DNA of 64,000 bases from the NCBI GenBank assembly GCA_044371005.1, contig JBILUL010000007.1, forward strand, positions 1-64,000. The letters are read 5' to 3'. Origin of the DNA: UBA2402 sp044371005 (GTDB lineage: Bacteria; Planctomycetota; Phycisphaerae; Phycisphaerales; UBA1924). Each line of letters begins with the position of its first letter. Positions within the stretch are counted from its first letter, which is position 1. Under the pieces are notes generated by a model. The model had not been told where the DNA came from. It was given only the letters and a program-made list of their open reading frames with translations, and made no database searches. Both the position numbers and the translations under genes were made by a program. This document shows, piece by piece, positions 8,990 through 16,730 of this stretch.

Positions 8990-10008
8990 TATGAAGCGAG
9001 GTTCGACGCGAACGAAACGTGGCACATCGCGATCGCCCCCGCGGTGTACTTCTGGCACACGAAGGCATCCAGACCATCGAGATCCAGCGGATGCTGGGCC
9101 GCAGCCGCGGCTTCGCGCAATGCTGGGCCTCCGCCACCGCGATGGAGGCATCGATGCCATCGCTCGCCTGCCGTACCCCGGGAACCACGCACGCATCGAT
9201 GGCGTCCAGTTGCAGAAGTTCAAGGCCCGCATTGACGCAGGACCGGCCGCCAAGGACAAAGTCTGCACGCTCAGGGGTAAGGATGTGCAGCGAATCCTCG
9301 ATGAAGAACTGGGGGTCAAATACTCGCTCCAGGCGGTGTACGACCTGCTTCATCGCATGGGGTGTTCGTACCTGGCTCCCCGGCCTCTCCACGAACACCA
9401 GAATCTTGAGGCGCAGAAAGAGTTCTCACAGAAGCAAGCCCCCCTTTGTCCGCACCGTTCGCGAAACGATTGAACCACGCCGCGGGAGGTGCCGCACCTA
9501 TTTCATGGACGAAGCGCGATTCGGCCAGCAACGGACACTGACCCGGACCTGGGCTGCCCGAGGTTCCCGCCCCACAGCTGTCAAGCATACTCGGTACGAG
9601 TTGGTGTACATGCACGCGGCGGTCGAACCAAAGTCTGGGGCAAGCATGGCGATTCAGGCACCTCAGGTGAACACGGAGACGATGAACGTGTTGCTCAAGA
9701 TGCTCAGCCGCAAGCTCTGCAAGAATGAACACGCGGTGCTGATCATGGATCTGGCCGGATGGCATCGGGCCAAGCATCTGGTAACGCCCGACAACATCAC
9801 GGTGCTGTATCTGCCTCCGTATTCACCAGAGCTCAACCCCGTGGAGCGCCTGTGGGGGTACCTACGCAGTCACGACCTGAGCAGCCGAGCGTACAAGGAC
9901 TACAACCACATGCTCGATGAGCAAGCCAAGGATTGGCAGGTGTTGACAACAGCGTTGCTCAGGTCGGTGTGCGCCTGCCCGTATCTCTCGCACGCGTTGG
10001 AGCCGTGA
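8990..10008 (+). pseudogene. IS630-family transposase with two frameshifts
   Basis: The N-terminal helix-turn-helix part (GVLLAHEGIQTIEIQRMLGR) is in one frame. The middle (…GGIDAIARLPYPGNHARIDG… to …LLHRMGCSYLAPRPL) is in another. The catalytic part returns to the first frame with all three DDE positions: MDEARFG, LIMDLAGWH and PYSPELNPVERLW. The first shift is a one-base deletion near 9135, proven by alignment to the second IS630 relic (11550-11600), which has one more base there. The second lies near the run of six C at about 9441-9446. Two shifts argue for decay rather than programmed frameshifting. The coding part ends at 10008; terminal inverted repeats were not confidently found. Confidence 0.85.
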
Positions 10009-10086
10009 TTGGTGTCACACCACGTTTGACTACCGATCGCCGTTGGAATTGGAGGCATCGTTTGCCTCACATCTGGCGAGAGAATA

Positions 10087-11331
10087 ATGTATCACAGAGG
10101 TCTACCGGCGATGGGATGTACCAATCCTCCCCATTACGCATGCGTGCAAGCACGCATGCGGCCAATCACGAAAGTGGTCGAGAAAGCAACTGCAATGGAA
10201 AGCACGCTCCAATTCAGTCCCGATGGCCATCGGATTGTCATGGTGAACCAGGACTTTACGGCACGGATTTGGGACGCAACAACAGGCCAGGAGTTGGCAA
10301 TCTTGCGGGGCCATGAGGATCAGCTGTACGCCGTCGCATTCAGCCCCGATGGAAGCATGATTGCAACGGCTTCGCGAGATCAAACCGCGCGGGTGTGGAG
10401 TGCGTCGAGCGGACGGGAGGTTGCGGTGCTCCGCGGCCATCAAGGTGGAGTTGATCGCGCATCGTTCAGTGCTGACGGAACGCGACTGTTGACACGGGCG
10501 ATGGATCAAACGGCCCGGCTGTGGAGTTCGGGCGGCGGCGGCGAAGTGGTCGTGCTTGAAGGGTCGGGGAATCATGTGAACTCCGCGGCATTCAGCCACG
10601 ACGGTCGTTGCGTGGTCACCGCGACGGGTGATGGTTTGGCACGAATCTGGGATGCGTCGACCGGGCAAGAAATCGTGGTCCTTCGCGGTCACGAGGCAAG
10701 CGTGAACTGCGCGGAATTCAGCCCAGACAACTCGTTCGTTGTGACTGCGTCTGATGACGCCAGTTCACGAATCTGGCGAACTTCAAGCGGGCAGCAACAT
10801 GCCTTGCTTCGAGGGCACAACGCCCGCGTTGTTGCCGCATCATTCAATCCCGCCGGAAGTCTCGCCATGACCGCTGGCGGCTCGACCGCGCGTTTATGGG
10901 ACACCTCCCGCTGGGAGCAGGTGGCTGTGCTGCGCATGCCACCGCTGGCCGCTAACGAGCGTGGGCCGTTGGAAGACCCGCCACGGGTGGCAGACTGGCA
11001 CTTCTTGGACAACGACGATGTAGTGTTCGCGGCCTTCAGCCCCAACGGGGCGCGGGTGTTGGTCCTTTGGCGAGATTCATCCGTGCATGTCTGGGATGGG
11101 AGAACTGCCCAGCATCTCGGCACCATCAACGGATTTGGACGACTCCGTACAAGGGTGCGGCGCGGAGGAAAAGTCATGAGCTACATGCAACCGCTGGCAC
11201 AGTACAAGATGCACTGCTGCGCTGCATTCAAGGCAGATGCCACGCAGATTGTAGTTGGTGCGGCGGATGCACACGCCCGAGTTTGGAGTGTTGACACATT
11301 CGCGGAAAAACTTGTGTTGCGATGCACATGA
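10087..11331 (+). CDS. WD40-repeat protein, probably a fragment of a larger protein
   Basis: A 414-residue frame built almost wholly of WD40 blades with the GH…FSPDG…ATAS.D.TARVW pattern. About eight blades are visible from residue 40, with an irregular stretch around residues 275-300. The first 38 residues show no repeat and may be read-through of foreign DNA next to the IS630 element, so the true start is uncertain (ATG at 10087 or 10156). Stand-alone WD40 arrays of this kind are usually the tail of a planctomycete Ser/Thr kinase or STAND protein. Flanking IS630 relics on both sides suggest the head was lost. A beta-propeller scaffold role is the most that can be said. Confidence 0.65.
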   Translation: MYHRGLPAMGCTNPPHYACVQARMRPITKVVEKATAMESTLQFSPDGHRIVMVNQDFTARIWDATTGQELAILRGHEDQLYAVAFSPDGSMIATASRDQTARVWSASSGREVAVLRGHQGGVDRASFSADGTRLLTRAMDQTARLWSSGGGGEVVVLEGSGNHVNSAAFSHDGRCVVTATGDGLARIWDASTGQEIVVLRGHEASVNCAEFSPDNSFVVTASDDASSRIWRTSSGQQHALLRGHNARVVAASFNPAGSLAMTAGGSTARLWDTSRWEQVAVLRMPPLAANERGPLEDPPRVADWHFLDNDDVVFAAFSPNGARVLVLWRDSSVHVWDGRTAQHLGTINGFGRLRTRVRRGGKVMSYMQPLAQYKMHCCAAFKADATQIVVGAADAHARVWSVDTFAEKLVLRCT

Positions 11332-11434
11332 TGAATCGCTCTGATCTGCGCCGGATTTCATTACCAACGTCAATGAGAGTCAGTGCATTGAACACGCTGT
11401 CGCGTTAGCGGCGGGAACTGTCTCGTGGGTAGGG

Positions 11435-11610
11435 GTGGCGGGTGTACGACCGGCGCAGCGCGATCGCCTCCGCGCAGTTCTTCTGGCGCTCGATGGCATC
11501 GAGACCCTCGAGGTTAAGCGGATGCTTGGCCGCAGCTGCGGCTTCGTGCAACGCTGGGCCTCGGCCTGCCGCGATGGAGGTATCGATGCGATCGCTCGCC
11601 TGGGTCGAGC
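11435..11610 (+). pseudogene. IS630 transposase N-terminal relic
   Basis: The frame reads RDRLRAVLLALDGIETLEVK then RMLGRSCGFVQRW and GGIDAIA, collinear with the N-terminus of the IS630 copy at 8990-10008 and about 80% alike at DNA level. It ends abruptly near 11610 with no catalytic domain. It has the same orientation as the larger copy, and the WD40 fragment lies between the two. Confidence 0.75.
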
Positions 11611-11656
11611 TCAGCGCACCCGTCAGGCCGATGGTGCGCCGGCTGACATCGGCTGA

Positions 11657-11827
11657 GACTGGGATGAGGTTGCCACAGCGATCAGCCTCGTTCGCTTTCA
11701 AGGTCCGACTTACGCCCATGCAAAGTTTCGGTTCATCTTCAGCGCCTCCGGAGCTCTTGCGGTTGTCAACACTGGCCTCCGGCTGAAATCGACTCCGAAC
11801 AAGAAAGACGCCGCCTTCCAGATTTGA
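11657..11827 (+). pseudogene. Possible C-terminal remnant of an unknown gene
   Basis: A start-less frame of 56 codons directly after the IS630 relic reads naturally (DEVATAISLVRFQGPTYAHA, then KFRFIFSASGALAVVNTG) and ends at a TGA 43 bases before the PAAR gene. No family is recognised. The composition looks coding, so I take it as the tail of a gene whose front was removed with the IS insertion. It could also be chance. Confidence 0.3.
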
Positions 11828-11870
11828 CGGAGGTTGCCCCGAAAGCCTCCTGCGTACTGTTGACTCCCAT

Positions 11871-13898
11871 ATGCCCGAATCCGCGCGCAAGACCGACGCT
11901 CACACCTGCCCGTCCTTCACCGGCAACACGCCGCACGAGGGCGGCCCGATCAGTTCTCCCTGCTCGCCCAATGTCGATGTCGAAGACCAGCCCGCATCCC
12001 GCGGCTCGAAGGAGAAGACCTGCGACTTCGCGCTCTGCAAGACGGGGGAACCGGACTTCATCGCTCAGGGATCCGGCACGGTCCTGATCAACGACATGCA
12101 CGCCACCCGCGTCGGCGACATGACTGAGCACGCGGGCGTGATCACGGGGCACGCGAGCAACGTGGAGATCGGTGGGCCCACGGTGACGTTCAGGAAGATC
12201 GAGAAGAAAGGCCCCGCCAAGAAGTCGGACCGCAAGAACCAGAAGAGCGAAGGCAAGACGGGTGATGCGGACGCGGGGAAGCAATCCAAGCAAGCCGGGA
12301 CCAAAGAGCCTGGCAAGGAGAGCCCCGTCGGCGCGTCCAAAAATGGAAACGTCTTCGCGCGGTTCCGCCTGGTATCGCCCCCGAACCCTAAGGTCGGTGA
12401 TGAGTTGGTGTTCGAGTGCACATCATGGGATCCGGACACCGGCGGCACATCGGATAGCCCCAATCCGGAGCGGATCGTCTCTCGTACGTGGAGACTGGAA
12501 GGTGAAGGCATCGCAAGCGAGACGGCGGATACAGGTCGAATGCCTCGGTGGATTGTTCGCGCGCGCAGCTCCGCGACTCAGGCACCGAACGCAACAGCCT
12601 CCGAGCCCATCGCCGTTCAGGTGATTCACCAGGTGGCAGATGAGCAGAGTCACACTGCGGAGACTTCGTTGAGCGTGAAGCTCAGCCCCGTCGATCAGAT
12701 CATTCCGAAGGCGGTCATCACTCTCCTCCCGAGCGCCGTGGAGCAGATCCGCAGCGCTGATTCCTCTCCGACAAAGCGAATGCTTCGTTGCGATTCCTAC
12801 GATGATCGGCAGTCGGCATCCAGGGAGCCAACGCCGACAACGATTCTTGCACGAACTTGGTCTGCCACAGATTCACTTGGACGCTCATTGCCGGTGGAGC
12901 GCCTTGACGAGGATGGCCGGTTAGCCGCAGTAGATCCTGCGATGGACTCCGCCCGCACGGAGCAGACCGCAGATGCTGGACGAGTTCTCGTGCGATTGCA
13001 CATCAAGACCGCCTCGGGAGACGATGCGGACGAAGTCGAAGTAACCACCGATCGCGCCGACTATGATTTGGCAGTCGTCGCGGCTCGCGAGTGGACATGG
13101 TTCTACTCGCTTAGAAATGAGTGGCGGCGCGAGAATTGGTGGGCAGTGAATTTTCAGGCAAGGATTACGTTCGACGTTCGGCTTGAGAAGGGAACCAAAT
13201 CGCCGCCGTGCCAGCTGTACTTGCTCTTTCGTCAGGGAAGCCGGGTTCTTGTGCTCGATAGAAAGGAAATCGAGCCATTGAGCCAAGGATCACTGACCTC
13301 TATCACATTCGAGATCCCGTGCTTTCCAATGTCAGAAACTCGATTCTCGGGATGGGGAGAACTTGTCGGCGAACTGAGAGACGGCACCAATGCCAAACTC
13401 GCCGACCAAAGCCTGAGCAATAATGCGAAATCAGTCGAGGTCTGCCTCGCAGACCCAGTGCCCTCCCATGTTCGCATGGATAGCTTCCCTCATGATGGCT
13501 CCAAGTTTGGAGCGAACGGGAAACTCCAGGCGTGGATCAAAGCATACCAGTGGGCGGAGCAGCACAATCTTGAGGGGGCGACTGCTGTACTTGAGGAAAT
13601 CATCAATCTATGCAATTCGATTGCCGACTTTGCCGAGAACTTGGTGTTTCGGCAGAAGATCGAGCGGCTTCTCAAGACAAAGGTATTTGCTACTTCTGTC
13701 GATCAAGAGACACGATCTTGGCGGGACAATCAGGTGAAGGCTCGTGATTGCTTCCGTGTTCACTATCAACTGATAGAGACGGACAGTGAGGTTTTTATTG
13801 ACAGGCAGGGCACTCCCACATTCGGAGAACCCAACCCTGATCTGTTCTATCTCTGGTCCGATACGAACTATGTGTCGAATTGGCATAGTTTGTACTAA
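11871..13898 (+). CDS. PAAR-domain T6SS effector with long unknown C-terminus
   Basis: Residues 1-110 are a PAAR spike-tip domain. PAAR proteins sit on the VgrG trimer and carry cargo out of the cell. Zinc-ligand positions are H11, H22, H87 and H94; the usual last Cys is replaced by a His one position earlier. A 50-residue Lys/Gly-rich linker (110-165) follows. Residues 170-420 contain beta-rich segments resembling PKD/Ig-like folds (FECTSWDPDTGG; a second unit near residues 300-420), and a Trp/Arg-rich C-terminal region follows with no recognised toxin motif. The layout (PAAR, linker, unknown tail) is that of a specialised T6SS effector. No immunity gene is evident downstream. It is separated from the main T6SS cluster by convergent genes. 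ATG at 11871. Confidence 0.75.
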   Translation: MPESARKTDAHTCPSFTGNTPHEGGPISSPCSPNVDVEDQPASRGSKEKTCDFALCKTGEPDFIAQGSGTVLINDMHATRVGDMTEHAGVITGHASNVEIGGPTVTFRKIEKKGPAKKSDRKNQKSEGKTGDADAGKQSKQAGTKEPGKESPVGASKNGNVFARFRLVSPPNPKVGDELVFECTSWDPDTGGTSDSPNPERIVSRTWRLEGEGIASETADTGRMPRWIVRARSSATQAPNATASEPIAVQVIHQVADEQSHTAETSLSVKLSPVDQIIPKAVITLLPSAVEQIRSADSSPTKRMLRCDSYDDRQSASREPTPTTILARTWSATDSLGRSLPVERLDEDGRLAAVDPAMDSARTEQTADAGRVLVRLHIKTASGDDADEVEVTTDRADYDLAVVAAREWTWFYSLRNEWRRENWWAVNFQARITFDVRLEKGTKSPPCQLYLLFRQGSRVLVLDRKEIEPLSQGSLTSITFEIPCFPMSETRFSGWGELVGELRDGTNAKLADQSLSNNAKSVEVCLADPVPSHVRMDSFPHDGSKFGANGKLQAWIKAYQWAEQHNLEGATAVLEEIINLCNSIADFAENLVFRQKIERLLKTKVFATSVDQETRSWRDNQVKARDCFRVHYQLIETDSEVFIDRQGTPTFGEPNPDLFYLWSDTNYVSNWHSLY

Positions 13899-14283
13899 CG
13901 GGACTGAATTGAGGCAGATCATCGCACGTAGGCCGCTGTTTTACATTGGTCGGCCACTCGAGATGAGGCTAACGATGCCTCGGACTCCGCTGGCGAATTG
14001 CTGCCGCAGGTGTAGTGCCGCCATGGAGTGCCCCCCAACTTGCTGGACAAGTCGTACGGCTGTTTCCCCGTTGCTCGGCTCGGGCTCGAGCGGGGGCACT
14101 ACAGCAGTGGGATTCGGGGAGGCCTTGGGGCAGAAGAACGGTATTGCTATCGGATGGAATGCTCAAGGAGTGCCTGGCTGGTGTCATTGTGTACGCTGAG
14201 GGCGATGTAGATCCTAGATGCCTGAGTCCATAGAACGAGAGCGATCGTGGCTGATTGAATGGCTTGTTGAGTTGGTGGATTGT
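13899..14283. other. Intergenic region between convergent effector loci, no gene supported
   Basis: The 385 bases between two converging genes contain several short frames, the longest about 137 codons, but none has a good start, family match or consistent codon use. An effector's immunity gene would be expected about here for the 11871-13898 protein, and none is convincing. No terminator-like hairpin was identified by eye. Confidence 0.4.
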
Positions 14284-15006
14284 TCATCTGATTATGATCC
14301 ATTTGCCCTGCGCGTTCATCAGCCCGGTAGGAATCTCACCCGTTCCCGCTTCGTTGAGCGTTCTTAGGGCGCCACCGCCATCGCGTGACTTCGCCCAAAA
14401 CAGCCGACATTCCGCTTCTGCCACGAGAAGCAGGTCGGAAGTGGAGCAGAGGTTGACCGAGAAGTTGCCCGCTTGCGTCAGCGACCGTGCGTAGACCCGG
14501 TCCATAACAGCCTGGTCGCAGTTAAGGCTGAGTGCGAGGTCGCTGATTCTGTTTCGCGTAGCTGAGAGCGCGTGCTCGACATTTCTTGCGGCGATCGCGA
14601 CCTTCAAATCGTCGAGAACTGCCCAAATGGCGGTCAGATCAGCTGCTGACGGCCTCCACACCGGTTCTGATTTTGTCCATAGATCGAGGACTGGGAACTC
14701 CCCGATCTGAAAGGAGTCTGGTGTTGGTGCCGTTGATGAGAACTTCTTCGCGAATACTGGCGGCGGGAGGTGATCGCCATTCGGCAATCCGGCTCGCTCG
14801 ATTCGAACCGAGACGGCTGGCGGACTTGCACCGGCTGGCACCGCGGATGGACTTGACATCGCCACTTGGATCGTGTTGTCGCCGGGCTGCAGCCACTCCG
14901 CGATTGCCAGCGATTGTGATTGACGACCCTTTGCGTCGACTACGGCGACTCCGTTCACAATCACCACGCACCATTGGGCATTCGACGTTACAGAGAGATG
15001 ATACAT
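14284..15006 (-). CDS. Partner of PAAR effector; paralogue of the 42894-43760 product
   Basis: A 240-residue protein whose ATG (15006) lies three bases after the stop of the PAAR effector gene, so the two are co-transcribed. The N-terminal 75 residues are beta-rich (VNGVAVVD…W…GDNTIQV). They align with the first part of the protein at 42894-43760 (LNGVEIHS…W…GPNTLTL). The helical middle and the C-terminal segment also look alike. Since both genes directly follow a putative effector carrying the same Cys-His domain, they may be immunity proteins or effector-specific chaperones. No signal peptide is seen, so a cytoplasmic location is expected. Function is inferred from context alone. Confidence 0.6.
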   Translation of the reverse strand: MYHLSVTSNAQWCVVIVNGVAVVDAKGRQSQSLAIAEWLQPGDNTIQVAMSSPSAVPAGASPPAVSVRIERAGLPNGDHLPPPVFAKKFSSTAPTPDSFQIGEFPVLDLWTKSEPVWRPSAADLTAIWAVLDDLKVAIAARNVEHALSATRNRISDLALSLNCDQAVMDRVYARSLTQAGNFSVNLCSTSDLLLVAEAECRLFWAKSRDGGGALRTLNEAGTGEIPTGLMNAQGKWIIIR

Positions 15007-15009
15007 GTT

Positions 15010-16623
15010 TCACCAGGTTGCCAGTGGGTGATCGGAAAACCCCACAGATTCGCCGCACGTGAACAATTCCGTGGACCCTTCGACCGTGGAGTTTGAGAAA
15101 AAGCCCTTTTTGACGATTCTCACGTATGCTGTGACTGGCTTCAGCTTGCCTTCGCAGGTGGCAAACAGGCCGCGATCATTGACTGTGACAGCGCCGTTCA
15201 AGTCCGCGCCGCCTTTCCCGCCGACTTCCACTGTACAGCTCTGGATCCATTCGGAGCCTATTCGAAGAGCAAGCCCTACTGAAATTTCAATGCCAGCCCC
15301 GAACGCTGCGCCGATGCCTGCACCGAACGAACCGTCCGTATAGCGTACAACGCTGATTTCGCCCAAACCGAGAGAGACGTCGAGGCTGCCGCCAATCACT
15401 AAGTCGAGCCGGATCGAATACTCAGTCAGGAAGCTGGTGATGTTTGGCGGAATGGCGAACATGGTGCCCGCAATAGCGAGCACGTTGATGGTTACTGATC
15501 CGAGCTCAAGGCCGACATTGACGGTGCCGGAGCCCTGGATACACCATTGGACACGCCAATCGCCAGGAACTTCACGCCAGCCCCACTGGAGTCCAAGTTC
15601 CCCTCGAGCGTCCTTGAGTTCGGGCCCGTCAACAATTATCGGCTGGGCAAATCGTCGGGCCGAGCTCGCGACGTCAGCCCATTCACTTTCCTTCATTCGC
15701 TTACCGATGCCGGTTGCACTGACTTTCAGGGCTACTTGAGTCGGCTGGTACATTTCGATGTGGCGTTCAACATGCGTGCCGTCGCATCGCCGACCCATCG
15801 CTACAAACTTCTGTGGTTCGTTTGACTGCCAGAGAGGCTCGTCGCCAGCCCAACGAACTTCAAACGTATGTTCCTTTCCGTCAACCCAGCCCTCAGTACT
15901 CGGAGGCGAGCCGGAATCAGTCAGGGCGGTCGCGTGAGGGCCTGCGCATTGTTCGCCGCCGGCAAGCAATACCGTGATCTTGTCGATTCCACCCTGAGTG
16001 ACCGTGTATGACACCCCGCCATCCGCCACGCCGCCTTGGTGATCGGACGGGCTCTCGGTGCTCGCTGAGAACCCTCCGGCCTTGCCAGTTCCGACAACTT
16101 GAAGCACGCCGCTCGCCCCAGCCGTCCGTTTGTGATCACATGAGACGGTCAGGTCAGAAACCGAGCATTGGGTCGGCTTTGGCTTGGGCTTGGGCTTTGG
16201 TTCTGGCTTCGGTTCTGGCTTTGGCTTTGGCTTGGGCTTCGGTTCTGGCTCGCCGACTTTGTTCCCCTCCGCCTTCTTCGCCCCACCATCGCGCTGCTTG
16301 ATCTCCAGCACCGTGACCGTCGGCCCCCCGATGATCACGTTGGCCGCGTGTCCCACGATCACGCCGTTGTGCTCGGTCTTGCTCGTCAGCCTCGCCGCGG
16401 GCTGGTCGTTGATCAGCACCGTCTCTGATCCTTGGGCAATCCGGTCCGGACCGCCCACCACGCACTGGGCAAAGTCCACCTTCGCCCTCGCCGCGGCGAG
16501 ATTCTCAACATCCACATTGCCCGATCCTGATTTGATCGGGCCGCCAGTGTGCGCCACCGGACCGGGTTCCGAGGAGGGGCACTTGTGATCGTCGCTGACT
16601 CTTGCTGCTTCCAGATCAGGCAT
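15010..16623 (-). CDS. PAAR-domain T6SS effector with KP-rich linker and glycine-rich C-terminus
   Basis: Residues 1-110 form a PAAR domain with H13, H25, H85 and H92 at the metal positions; the last is His in place of the usual Cys. Residues 125-150 are a (KP/EP)n linker. Residues 155-235 hold a motif TVSCDHK … VLQVV … QCAGPH that is also present in the putative effector at 43785-45632. The C-terminal half is rich in Gly, Val, Ile and Leu with repeated amphipathic strands (GSLDVSLGLGEISV, GIGAAFGAGIEISVGL), suggesting a beta-barrel or membrane-active fold. It lies 107 bases downstream of vgrG on the same strand and is followed by its partner gene after three bases. This is the classical vgrG-effector-immunity layout. 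Confidence 0.8.
   Translation of the reverse strand: MPDLEAARVSDDHKCPSSEPGPVAHTGGPIKSGSGNVDVENLAAARAKVDFAQCVVGGPDRIAQGSETVLINDQPAARLTSKTEHNGVIVGHAANVIIGGPTVTVLEIKQRDGGAKKAEGNKVGEPEPKPKPKPKPEPKPEPKPKPKPKPTQCSVSDLTVSCDHKRTAGASGVLQVVGTGKAGGFSASTESPSDHQGGVADGGVSYTVTQGGIDKITVLLAGGEQCAGPHATALTDSGSPPSTEGWVDGKEHTFEVRWAGDEPLWQSNEPQKFVAMGRRCDGTHVERHIEMYQPTQVALKVSATGIGKRMKESEWADVASSARRFAQPIIVDGPELKDARGELGLQWGWREVPGDWRVQWCIQGSGTVNVGLELGSVTINVLAIAGTMFAIPPNITSFLTEYSIRLDLVIGGSLDVSLGLGEISVVRYTDGSFGAGIGAAFGAGIEISVGLALRIGSEWIQSCTVEVGGKGGADLNGAVTVNDRGLFATCEGKLKPVTAYVRIVKKGFFSNSTVEGSTELFTCGESVGFSDHPLATW
16165..16255 (-). repeat. Short tandem repeat encoding a KP/EP linker
   Basis: Imperfect 6-12 base units (ggcttt/ggcttg/ggttct) encode alternating Lys-Pro and Glu-Pro in the linker of the PAAR effector. 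Such linkers are extended and stiff, and separate the spike domain from the cargo. Slippage here would change linker length without loss of frame. Confidence 0.8.
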
Positions 16624-16730
16624 CTTGATCCTCTCGCCCTGTCACCCGCGCTGCTCAGCGCCACAATCGCGCCCTGCATAGCGGTTCAAGCCGGTCCATT
16701 TTCTCACGCCTCTGTCGCGATATGGCGGCA

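Noticed and set aside
14028..14210. 60-codon plus-strand frame in the gap after the first PAAR effector
   Set aside because: No ribosome site, no family and mixed codon use; an immunity gene was tempting but cannot be supported.
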